A DNA stretch of 5,506 nucleotides from Dermatophilaceae bacterium (GTDB taxonomy: Bacteria > Actinomycetota > Actinomycetes > Actinomycetales > Dermatophilaceae), in contig JABFXB010000184.1 in the NCBI GenBank assembly GCA_013361975.1, positions 1 through 5,506 of the forward strand. The letters are read 5' to 3'. Of the stretch, positions 1 to 5,307 are shown in pieces. The translations under genes were made by a program, and so were the position numbers. The notes under the pieces are model-generated. The model did not search any database. It was not told the origin of the DNA and worked only from the letters and a program-made list of their open reading frames with translations. Every line of letters begins with the position of its first letter. Within the stretch, counting starts at the first letter, position 1.

Positions 1-704
1 GCATCGCCGGGCGTGCGCGCCGCACGGCATCGCAGGCCCTGGCCTCGCGCCGACCGCTCGTCGTCCTGCGACCCGACGACCTCCCCGACTGGGTGCTCGC
101 CACCGACGTGCTCGGCGAGCCCGACGAGGCCGACGACGCCCGCCGGCTCGCCCGCCTGCTCGGGTTGCCGCGGTCGCTCGACAGCGTCTCGGCCTGGGCG
201 GCGCTCGGGGCGCTCGCCGCGATCGTCCGCGTGCGTGACGACGGCCGGCGCAGCGCCGTCATCGTCGACGAGGGAGGCACCCGTTCGCTGCTGTCGCGCT
301 GGGCGCGCGCGGTCGGCTTCGCGCCGGTCGAGATCGACTTCACCGGGAGCCACCCGAGCGTCGCGGCGCTCGACGTCGACACCGGCTCGCTCGACGTCAT
401 CGTTCGGATCCACCCCGACGGCTGCGACGGAAGCGACGTCGACCAGGTGCTCGAGCAGGCGTCCTGGGCGCTGCGCTCCGGTGGCCTGCTCGTCGTGACG
501 ATCCCGATCGGGCCACGGGCGGCCGAGGGAGCGGTCGGGCCGGCCGACGTGCGCGGCATCCTGGCGCGGGCGCACGACCTCGGCTTCGTGCTCGTCGGTG
601 ACCTCGACGGAGACGTCAACGCCCGCATGCGCGACGCGGCGGCGCGGGCCCGGGCCGACGACGCGGCATACGGCCTCGTGCGCCTGACCCTGCGTCGGCG
701 CTGA
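1..704 (+). CDS. SAM-methyltransferase-like protein, 5' end missing
   Basis: The frame is open to the left edge, so the true start lies outside the window. 233 C-terminal residues are visible, counted from codon 3-5; the GTG at 93 is an internal in-frame start-like codon and probably not the real start. The C-terminal half has the outline of a class I SAM-dependent methyltransferase. A strand (about residues 84-90, SAVIVDEGG) sits where motif I should be, an acidic residue ends the next strand (D112), then comes a strand SLDVIVR (129-135), and a helix-turn-strand ASWALRSGGLLVVTIP (153-168) that closely resembles the post-motif of such enzymes. The glycine-rich SAM loop (GxGxG) is not recognisable, so it may be a degenerate or non-catalytic member. 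The N-terminal 80 residues match nothing I know. It ends 33 bases before the membrane protein gene, suggesting an operon. The reading frame is well supported; the function is tentative. Confidence 0.7.
   Translation, partial: IAGRARRTASQALASRRPLVVLRPDDLPDWVLATDVLGEPDEADDARRLARLLGLPRSLDSVSAWAALGALAAIVRVRDDGRRSAVIVDEGGTRSLLSRWARAVGFAPVEIDFTGSHPSVAALDVDTGSLDVIVRIHPDGCDGSDVDQVLEQASWALRSGGLLVVTIPIGPRAAEGAVGPADVRGILARAHDLGFVLVGDLDGDVNARMRDAAARARADDAAYGLVRLTLRRR
664..675 (+). repeat. CGGCATACGGCC, copy 1 of GGCATAC motif
   Basis: Exact 12-base match to 4093-4104. It lies inside the methyltransferase-like gene and encodes Ala-Tyr-Gly with the less usual Ala codon GCA. Confidence 0.6.
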
Positions 705-713
705 GGTGCCGGC

Positions 714-741
714 GGAGACTGCGATGATGGTGACGACATGA
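714..741 (+). promoter_or_regulatory. Possible coupled mini-ORF / ribosome binding region before the flippase-like gene
   Basis: The 33-base gap before the membrane protein start has a GGAG (714-717) placed six bases before ATG at 724, not before the annotated ATG at 738. That ATG opens a five-codon frame (ATG ATG GTG ACG ACA TGA, 724-741) whose stop overlaps the real start as ATGA. The gene's own start has GGTGA at 729-733, four bases upstream, which aligns with the 3' part of the anti-Shine-Dalgarno. The mini-ORF may therefore be a translational coupling device or simply chance. The in-frame TGA at 702-704 rules out an earlier start for the membrane protein. Confidence 0.25.
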
Positions 742-1703
742 CCCGACAGAAGCTCATCACCGTCCTGCGTGTCGGCATCGCCGTCATCACCCTCGCGGCC
801 GTCGTCTACGCCGTTGTCCGCAACTGGGCCGACATGTCGGTCCACCTCGACAAGATCTCGTGGTCGACCTTCGCCTGGTCGACGCTGGCGGCCGCGGCCG
901 GCACCTGGCTGACGATGATCGGCTGGAAGACGCTGCTGCGCGACCTCGGCTCCGACCTGCACCTCGCGCCCGCGTCAGGCGTCTACTTCGTCGGGCAGCT
1001 CGGCAAGTACCTCCCTGGCTCCCTCTGGTCGGTGCTGGTGCAGGCCGACATGGCGAGCGCCCTCAAGGTGCCTCGCCGGCGCACCGCGGTGACCGGCCTG
1101 CTGGCCCTCGGTCTCGCGCTGGCCACCGGCTTCCTCGTCGGGCTGCCGGCCGCCTCCTACCTGCTGACGCGCACCTCCGGAGGCTTCGACTGGTGGCTGC
1201 TGCTCGGCATCCCGATCCTCGTCGTGCTCTGCGTGCCACGGCTGCTCAACGCCCTCATCGCGTGGACGCTGAAGACGTTGCGCCGCGAGCCGCTCGAGCA
1301 CGACCTCTCCGGCCGCGCCGTGCTGCAGGCCGTCGCGCTCTTCGTGCTCGTGTGGGTCGCCTTCGGCGTGCACACGCTGCTGCTCGCGCGGGCCGTGGCC
1401 GGCGACGGCGCCCACCCCGACCTCACGACGGCGGCGATGACGGGCTACGCGCTGTCGGTGTCGCTCGGCATGCTCACCGTGATCCTGCCCGCCGGCCTCG
1501 GTGCCCGCGAGGGGCTGCTCACGCTGATCCTGTCGACGGCGATCCCGACACCCGCCGCGGCCGCCGTGGCGATCATGTCGCGCTTCATCGTCACCGTCGT
1601 CGACGTGCTCGCCGCGCTCGGTGGCTGGCTGTACGCCCGGTCGCACCACCTGCTCAGGCAGCGGCAGTCCGAGTCCGAGCAGGTCGACGACCTGTCGGTC
1701 TGA
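738..1703 (+). CDS. Flippase-like / LPG-synthase TM domain membrane protein (UPF0104 family)
   Basis: 321-residue integral membrane protein with about eight hydrophobic segments (roughly residues 6-27, 44-62, 116-142, 152-175, 194-219, 232-251, 259-270 and 274-300). Two family hallmarks are visible: GKYLPGSLW (89-97), the K-Y-x-P-G-x-x-W motif after the second membrane segment, and PAGLGAREG (251-259) before the last segments. The family is related to the membrane half of the lysyl-phosphatidylglycerol synthase MprF; stand-alone members are thought to move lipids or lipid-linked sugars across the membrane, and the substrate here cannot be read from sequence. There is no aminoacyl-transferase domain, and the 321-residue length fits the membrane domain alone. 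The start is ATG at 738 with GGTGA just upstream; a stop 36 bases upstream in the same frame leaves no earlier option. The charged tail (about 301-321) is probably cytoplasmic. It is likely co-transcribed with the preceding methyltransferase-like gene. Confidence 0.88.
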   Translation: MTRQKLITVLRVGIAVITLAAVVYAVVRNWADMSVHLDKISWSTFAWSTLAAAAGTWLTMIGWKTLLRDLGSDLHLAPASGVYFVGQLGKYLPGSLWSVLVQADMASALKVPRRRTAVTGLLALGLALATGFLVGLPAASYLLTRTSGGFDWWLLLGIPILVVLCVPRLLNALIAWTLKTLRREPLEHDLSGRAVLQAVALFVLVWVAFGVHTLLLARAVAGDGAHPDLTTAAMTGYALSVSLGMLTVILPAGLGAREGLLTLILSTAIPTPAAAAVAIMSRFIVTVVDVLAALGGWLYARSHHLLRQRQSESEQVDDLSV

Positions 1704-1719
1704 GGGGCGGCCCTCAGGC
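1698..1719. terminator. Bidirectional hairpin containing both convergent stop codons
   Basis: CTGAGGG (1700-1706) pairs perfectly with CCCTCAG (1711-1717) around a GCGG loop, extended by a T-G wobble and a G-C pair to 1698/1719. The TGA of the flippase-like gene (1701-1703) and the reverse-strand stop of the nitroreductase gene (1714-1716) lie in opposite arms. The two genes converge with only 10 bases between them, so this is the natural shared terminator. There is no U-tract, which is common for GC-rich actinobacteria. Confidence 0.55.
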
Positions 1720-2148
1720 GCGCTCGAGCACGAAGACCGGGATGAGCCGCTCGGTCTTCGTCTGGTACTCCGCGTACGGCGGGTAGGCCGCGACGCACCG
1801 CTCCCACCACTGCTCGCGCTCGTCGCCCGACAGCTCGCGGGCCCGCGCCGGCCACGTCTCGGTGCCGACCTGGAGGTCGATCTCGGGGTGGGCCTGCAGG
1901 TTGCGGTACCACTTCGGGTGCTCCGGCGCGCCGCCCTTGCTCGCGACGGCGGCGAAGTCGCCCTCGTGCTCGACGCGCATGAGCGGCACCTTGCGCACCT
2001 TGCCGCTCTTCTTCCCGCGCATGGTCAGCAGCACCACGGGCCGGTCCATGATCTGCACGGAGTCGGTCGTGCCGGTGCGCTCGATCTCCTCGACCTGCTT
2101 GCGCACCCAGTCGCTCGGGCTCGGGACGTACTCGCCGGTGATCGTCAT
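1714..2148 (-). CDS. Ddn-like F420H2-dependent nitroreductase-family oxidoreductase
   Basis: 144-residue protein of the split beta-barrel Ddn family (nitroreductase-family deazaflavin-dependent oxidoreductases). These use reduced cofactor F420 to reduce quinones or nitro compounds, often at or near the membrane. Visible family signatures: an N-terminal GEYVPSPSDWVRKQVEE (5-21), the cofactor-phosphate-binding stretch T-x-x-G-x-x-S-G-K-x-R-x-x-P-L (42-56), ASKGGAPEHPKWYRNL (69-84), and AAYPPYAEYQTKTERLIPVF (120-139), where family members place substrate-facing tyrosines. Length matches the family. An in-frame ATG at 2163 would add MVVVF, but family members begin just before the GEY motif and the added codons overlap a good promoter -10, so I chose ATG 2148. 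No Shine-Dalgarno precedes it, consistent with a leaderless mRNA. It is convergent with the flippase-like gene. Confidence 0.9.
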   Translation of the reverse strand: MTITGEYVPSPSDWVRKQVEEIERTGTTDSVQIMDRPVVLLTMRGKKSGKVRKVPLMRVEHEGDFAAVASKGGAPEHPKWYRNLQAHPEIDLQVGTETWPARARELSGDEREQWWERCVAAYPPYAEYQTKTERLIPVFVLERA

Positions 2149-2154
2149 GAAAAC

Positions 2155-2184
2155 GACAACCATCGCGAATGCACGGCTGTTCCC
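2155..2184 (-). promoter_or_regulatory. SigR/SigH-type promoter for the Ddn-like gene
   Basis: On the minus strand GGGAAC (2184-2179) is followed by exactly 18 bases and then GTTGTC (2160-2155). The known consensus of the thiol-oxidative-stress ECF sigma factor is GGGAAT, 18-19 bases, GTT (SigR of Streptomyces; SigH of mycobacteria is similar and allows GGAAC). Transcription would start roughly 7-9 bases after GTT, at or next to the A of ATG 2148, which explains the absence of a ribosome binding site. It lies just beyond the terminator palindrome of the upstream gene. The match is by eye and untested. Confidence 0.5.
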
Positions 2185-2208
2185 GGCGCGGGGGAACCGA
2201 AGGCGACG

Positions 2209-2236
2209 GAGGGCCCCGGTCGCGACCGGGGCCCTC
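2209..2236 (-). terminator. 28-base perfect palindrome, terminator of the DUF3105 gene
   Basis: The arm GAGGGCCCCGGTCG (2209-2222) is followed directly by its exact reverse complement (2223-2236), with no mismatch. It starts 24 bases past the stop of the DUF3105 gene and would form a very stable GC-rich stem with a tight loop. There is no U-tract on either side. Position and symmetry fit an actinobacterial L-shaped intrinsic terminator; a protein-binding site is possible but less likely. Confidence 0.7.
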
Positions 2237-2260
2237 GGGTGAAAGGGGAGGAGCGGGGCG

Positions 2261-3004
2261 TCAGGCGGCGCCGGGCTCGGGGGCCGAGCTCCACGGGAAC
2301 TTCTTGACGAAGTCCTCGACGACGGTCGTGTTGAGACCGCCGCACAGCTGGCGGTGGCCCTTCTGGTTCGAGACCTTGCCGCTGGCCTGGTCGTAGTCGG
2401 CGGACCAGTGCGACAGGGCGTACTTCTTGCCCTCGGGGAAGGCGCCGTAGGCCGGGTCCCACGGGCTGATGATGAACTTGTTGGCCGACTCCTTCATCGC
2501 GTTGATCTTCGTGCTGAGTGCCTCGAAGCTCGCGGCCTGCTCCTTCTCGACCGAGCGGTCGTACCAGAGGATCGTGTAGCCGTGCTCCAGGTTGTGCACG
2601 AGGGTCTCGATCCTGGGGGCGTCGGCGACGGTGTAGACCCGGCGCTTGTCGACGGCGGGCACGGCGAAGTGCTGGCCGCTCGACGGAGGCACGGTGGAGT
2701 ACTTGATCTTCGTGACGTTCGCCTGGTTCGTGCCCGGGCCGACGTGGTCGCTGGAGCCGCTCGCGGCGTCGTCGGTGACGGGGTCGCACGCAGCGGCCGC
2801 GATGTCGCCACTGATGCTCTGCAGGGCCTCGCTCTTCTTGTTCTGCTCGCCGATGATCGCCCACGCGACGGCGCCGCCGATGATCGCGATGACGGCGACG
2901 CACGCGCCGATCACGACGAAGAGCCGGCGCCGCTCGGCCCTCTTCTGGGCTGCCTGCATCTGGGCGACGCGCTCGCGGCGGTCTCGGCTCGTCTCGCGGG
3001 CCAT
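2261..3004 (-). CDS. DUF3105 domain membrane-anchored protein
   Basis: 247 residues. A short charged cytoplasmic N-terminus (1-27, many Arg/Lys/Glu) is followed by one hydrophobic segment (about 28-51) and a long soluble domain predicted to face outward. The soluble part carries the DUF3105 signature: PPSSGQHFAVP (106-116), LVHNLEHGYTILWYD (135-149) with conserved histidines H137 and H141, and a C-terminal WDPAYG / LSHW region (182-200). The function of DUF3105 is unknown to me; the conserved histidines hint at metal or ligand binding, which is inference. The soluble domain has only two cysteines (C73 and C221), which could form a disulfide. The start is ATG 3004 with a strong AGGAAGAGG a few bases upstream; the open frame continues upstream to 3160 but without family-like sequence. 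It is divergent from the glycosylase gene and is followed by a strong palindromic terminator. Confidence 0.88.
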   Translation of the reverse strand: MARETSRDRRERVAQMQAAQKRAERRRLFVVIGACVAVIAIIGGAVAWAIIGEQNKKSEALQSISGDIAAAACDPVTDDAASGSSDHVGPGTNQANVTKIKYSTVPPSSGQHFAVPAVDKRRVYTVADAPRIETLVHNLEHGYTILWYDRSVEKEQAASFEALSTKINAMKESANKFIISPWDPAYGAFPEGKKYALSHWSADYDQASGKVSNQKGHRQLCGGLNTTVVEDFVKKFPWSSAPEPGAA

Positions 3005-3150
3005 CGTTCCTCTTCCTGTGGGGCTCTCGGTCTGCCGGTCGGGGCGACCGGCGGGGCTGAGGTCGGGCGGTGCAGGTGTGAGTTGCGCGTGCCGACGGGC
3101 CGTTGTCGTCTCGTTCAACGACCGAGGCGAGTGTAAGCGAGGATGTTGTG
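3005..3150. promoter_or_regulatory. Divergent intergenic region between DUF3105 and glycosylase genes
   Basis: These 146 bases should hold the promoters of both flanking genes. On the minus strand TACACT (3135-3130) is a reasonable -10 (TAnnnT) for the DUF3105 gene, without a clear -35. TCGTT-C-AACGA (3111-3121) is a small odd-length inverted repeat that could be an operator. I see no convincing promoter for the glycosylase gene: TTGTCG (3103-3108) has no TAnnnT at a normal distance. The only TAA/TTA triplet I noticed in the window is here (3134-3136). Confidence 0.3.
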
Positions 3151-4086
3151 ATGACCGCACCCGTGACCCAACCCGTCACCAGGGTCTGGCGCAGCGAGCG
3201 CGAGATCGCCCTGCGTGGCCAGCTCGGTGCGTTCCGACGCGGGGGCGGCGACCCGACGTCGCGCTTCGGCCACGACGGCACGGCGACCCGCGCCGTCCAG
3301 ACGCCGGAAGGCGTCGGCACCCTGCACCTCGTGTGCCGGCCGGGCGACTCCGAGGTCAGTGCGCAGGCCTGGGGCCCCGGCGGGCCGTGGCTGCTCGAGT
3401 CGGTGCCGGCGCTGCTCGGCGACGAGGACGACCCGTCCGGCTTCGTGCCGCACCACGAACCCGTCGTGGAGGCGTGGCGCAGGTTCCCGCACTGGCGGGT
3501 GCCGCGCTCCGGCTTGGTCTTCGACGCCCTGGCGCCGGCGGTCATCGAGCAGAAGGTGACGGGTCAGGAGGCCTTCGCCGGCTACCGCAAGCTCGTGCGG
3601 CGCTTCGGCGAGGTCGCGCCGGGCCCGTTCCCGGGGCTCATGGCGCCGCCGACGCCCGCCGGCTGGGCGGCGATCCCCTCGTGGGCGTGGCTGCAGGCCT
3701 CGGTCGACGGGGCGCGGTCGCGCACCGTCGTGCGGGCCGCAGGGTATGCCGGCCGGCTCGAGGAGGGTGCTCGGGCGTCGCTCGCGGAGGCGCACCGGCG
3801 GCTGCGCGCCCTGCCGGGCGTCGGGGTGTGGACGTGCGCCGAGGTGTCGCAGCGCGCGCTCGGCGACGCCGACTCGGTCTCGTTCGGCGACTACCACGTC
3901 GCCAAGGACATCGGCTGGGCGCTGACCGGAGCACCGGTCGACGACGACGGTCTCGCCGAGCTGCTCGAGCCCTACCGCGGGCACCGCTTCCGGGTGCAGC
4001 AGCTGCTCGGGATGGCCGGCCAGCGCCGACCGCGGCGCGGGCCGCGCATGGCTCCACGCACCCACCTGCCGACGCGCACCCGCTGA
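3151..4086 (+). CDS. DNA-3-methyladenine glycosylase, AlkA-type (HhH-GPD superfamily)
   Basis: 311-residue base-excision repair enzyme that would remove alkylated purines by cleaving the N-glycosidic bond. The HhH-GPD core is clear: helix region VIEQKVTGQEAFAGYRKLV (131-149), the helix-hairpin-helix LRALPGVGVWTCAEV (218-232), and then SFGDYHVAKDIGW (244-256). There D247 aligns with the catalytic aspartate of E. coli AlkA (D238 in PDDYLIK). The N-terminal 100 residues correspond loosely to the AlkA N-terminal domain; there is no Ada-type regulatory domain. The C-terminal tail from about 291 is basic (many Arg) and probably disordered. The start is ATG 3151, with GAGGA seven bases upstream; the in-frame GTG at 3148 is a weaker alternative, and the frame stays open upstream without family similarity. 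One rare TAT tyrosine codon (Y199) lies in a GTATGCC motif. It converges on the thioesterase gene. Confidence 0.9.
   Translation: MTAPVTQPVTRVWRSEREIALRGQLGAFRRGGGDPTSRFGHDGTATRAVQTPEGVGTLHLVCRPGDSEVSAQAWGPGGPWLLESVPALLGDEDDPSGFVPHHEPVVEAWRRFPHWRVPRSGLVFDALAPAVIEQKVTGQEAFAGYRKLVRRFGEVAPGPFPGLMAPPTPAGWAAIPSWAWLQASVDGARSRTVVRAAGYAGRLEEGARASLAEAHRRLRALPGVGVWTCAEVSQRALGDADSVSFGDYHVAKDIGWALTGAPVDDDGLAELLEPYRGHRFRVQQLLGMAGQRRPRRGPRMAPRTHLPTRTR
3743..3752 (-). repeat. GGCATAC motif, reverse-strand copy in the glycosylase gene
   Basis: Reads GGTATGCCGG on the plus strand (CCGGCATACC on minus). It places a rare TAT tyrosine codon in a gene otherwise using TAC. Confidence 0.5.
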
Positions 4087-4092
4087 GCCGGA

Positions 4093-4104
4093 CGGCATAC
4101 GGCC
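4093..4104 (+). repeat. CGGCATACGGCC, copy 2 of GGCATAC motif
   Basis: Same 12 bases as 664-675, but in the non-coding convergent gap seven bases past the glycosylase stop, so coding constraint does not explain it. Confidence 0.6.
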
Positions 4105-4127
4105 GCGGGCTGCCCAGGATGCGCGAA

Positions 4128-4151
4128 GGCCCCAGCCACCCCCGAGGGGCC
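4128..4151 (+). terminator. Possible terminator hairpin after the glycosylase gene
   Basis: GGCCCC (4128-4133) can pair with GGGGCC (4146-4151) around a 12-base loop, 41 bases past the glycosylase stop. No U-tract follows. Other GC-rich pairings compete, so the exact structure is uncertain. Confidence 0.35.
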
Positions 4152-4195
4152 GGGCCCACGCCAGGCGCGCGCGAGGCTCCCACCGGTGGTGCCGC

Positions 4196-4242
4196 GGTGG
4201 TCGTGCGGTGAGCTCCGGCTGTCCGCTTGGCTGCCGACCACC
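4196..4242 (-). terminator. Possible terminator stem just past the thioesterase stop
   Basis: GGTGGTCG (4196-4203) and CGACCACC (4235-4242) form an eight-base perfect inverted repeat. Inside it GCGG (4205-4208) and CCGC (4223-4226) can form a second stem. It begins four bases beyond the thioesterase stop codon on the minus strand. The loop is long, so termination is plausible but not certain. With the hairpin at 4128-4151 it fills the 159-base convergent gap. Confidence 0.35.
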
Positions 4243-4245
4243 CGG

Positions 4246-5196
4246 CTAGGGGATGTGGCGCTCGGCGTCGACCCGGTTGCGCATCTGCACCAGCGCGAGG
4301 GCGTGGTCGCGGAGCGCGACGTCCTCGTCGCTCACCGGGGTCCACGGCCTGGCGGGCACCGCGTTGCCGTCGTCGTCGAGGGGCACGAAGACGATGAGCG
4401 AGTGGGTGGTGAGCGCGAGCTCGCCCGTCGCGGGGTCGCCGGACCGCACGTGGACGCTGATGTGCATGCTCGACGTGCCCGTCAGCAGCAGCCGGGCCTC
4501 GACCTCCACGACGTGGCCGATGCGCAGCGGCCGGTAGAAGCGCACCCCGCCCGCGTAGACCGCGACGTTGGCCGCCGAGCCGGTCCACTGGGTGGCGAGC
4601 ACGTGGGCGGCCTCGTCGATCCAGCGCATGACGATGCCGCCGTGCACCTTGCCGCCCCAGTTGACGTCGGTCGGGGCGGCGAGGAAGCGCAGCACGACCC
4701 GCGGGGCCGTGCCGGCCTCGCTGTAGGTCTGGGCCGCCATGGCGTCGGCGATCTCGCTGCGCAGGGCGATCCGCCGGACGGCGCTCTCCTGCCACTCGCG
4801 GTCGTGCTCGTCCTCGGCGACGAGCTGCGGCACCGGGGTCGGCTTGCCGTTCTCGTCGACGGCGACGAAGACCATGATGCAGTCGGTCGTCGGCTGCACG
4901 TCGACGTCCTTGGGGTTGCCGGCTGCGACGGTCACGAGGATGTGCATGCTCGTGGTGCCCGTGTGCACGATCCGCGCGGTGGCCTCGACGAGGTCACCGA
5001 CCTCGACCGGCCGCGAGAAGCGCACGTTGCCGACGTATGCCGTGACGCTGTAGGTGCCGCTCCACCCTGCGGCCGCGGCGTAGCCGGCCTTGTCGATCCA
5101 CTCGAGCACCCGTCCGCCGCCGACCGTGCCGGAGTAGCCCGCGTCGGTGGGCGCCGCGAGGAAGCGCAGGGTGATCTCTCGGGCACGGCGCGCCAT
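4246..5196 (-). CDS. Acyl-CoA thioesterase with two tandem hotdog domains
   Basis: 316 residues made of two related hotdog-fold halves about 159-160 residues apart, as in double-hotdog acyl-CoA hydrolases (ACOT/BACH type) that split acyl-CoA into fatty acid and CoA. Both halves carry LRFLAAPTD (10-18; 169-177), a helix with WID (33-35; 192-194), the strand VRFxRP (58-63; 218-223) and the strand GTxSMHI (80-86; 240-246). The second half has N179, VHGG (184-187) and D194-E195, the residues expected in a working YciA/ACOT-type site. The first half has YSGTVGGG (21-28) in place of the Asn and His, keeping only D35. The start is ATG 5196 with GAGGAGG about six bases upstream; the longer frame to 5232 lacks support. 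It converges on the glycosylase and is preceded on the same strand by the FtsK-like tail gene. Confidence 0.9.
   Translation of the reverse strand: MARRAREITLRFLAAPTDAGYSGTVGGGRVLEWIDKAGYAAAAGWSGTYSVTAYVGNVRFSRPVEVGDLVEATARIVHTGTTSMHILVTVAAGNPKDVDVQPTTDCIMVFVAVDENGKPTPVPQLVAEDEHDREWQESAVRRIALRSEIADAMAAQTYSEAGTAPRVVLRFLAAPTDVNWGGKVHGGIVMRWIDEAAHVLATQWTGSAANVAVYAGGVRFYRPLRIGHVVEVEARLLLTGTSSMHISVHVRSGDPATGELALTTHSLIVFVPLDDDGNAVPARPWTPVSDEDVALRDHALALVQMRNRVDAERHIP
5034..5042 (-). repeat. GGCATAC motif in the thioesterase gene
   Basis: Reads CGTATGCCG on plus (CGGCATACG on minus). In the thioesterase frame it encodes Ala-Tyr with a GCA codon, as in copy 1. Confidence 0.5.
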
Positions 5197-5307
5197 CGTG
5201 GTCCTCCTCGGGCCGGGTGTTGGGGGAAACACTGGCAGAGCGGCACGCCCGACGGCAGGGGTGCCCGGTCCCCGGAGCCGGTGAACCTGTCGGTGCCGGC
5301 CGCGGTC
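5197..5307 (-). other. Short intergenic region upstream of the thioesterase
   Basis: These 111 bases hold the thioesterase ribosome binding site (GAGGAGG) and, just upstream, a small inverted repeat GTGTT / AACAC (5217-5221 and 5228-5232) with a six-base loop. I see no TAnnnT -10 hexamer and no clean terminator for the preceding gene, so read-through from the upstream gene is possible. Confidence 0.3.

Noticed and set aside
2145..3545. Long minus-strand open frame of 466 codons overlapping the DUF3105 and glycosylase genes
   Set aside because: The sequence is Arg/Pro-rich low complexity with no family signature, and it shadows two well-supported genes; typical of high-GC DNA, where stop codons are rare in all frames.
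3115..4098. Minus-strand open frame antisense to the glycosylase gene
   Set aside because: Nearly coextensive antisense frame with biased composition and no motif; the sense frame has clear HhH-GPD residues and a ribosome binding site.
4180..4189. CCACCGGTGG palindrome in the convergent gap
   Set aside because: A ten-base palindrome in GC-rich DNA is expected by chance and can pair alternatively with nearby GGTGG copies; not reported as a separate element.
2646..4211. Long plus-strand open frame of 521 codons
   Set aside because: It is antisense to the DUF3105 gene at one end and out of frame with the glycosylase at the other; the composition is that of a shadow frame.
3638..4795. Minus-strand open frame of 385 codons across the glycosylase and thioesterase ends
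   Set aside because: Arg/Ala/Pro-rich, crosses the convergent gap and lies out of frame with the thioesterase; no recognisable motif.
4655..5170. Repeated nucleotide stretches (for example GCGAGGAAGCGCAG near 4678 and 5156)
   Set aside because: These are explained by the internal duplication of the hotdog domain encoding LRFLAAPTD twice, not by a separate DNA repeat.
5264..5304. Possible hairpin downstream of the FtsK-like tail gene
   Set aside because: Only short, interrupted GC pairings with wobbles could be drawn, and no clean stem-loop; not enough for a terminator call.
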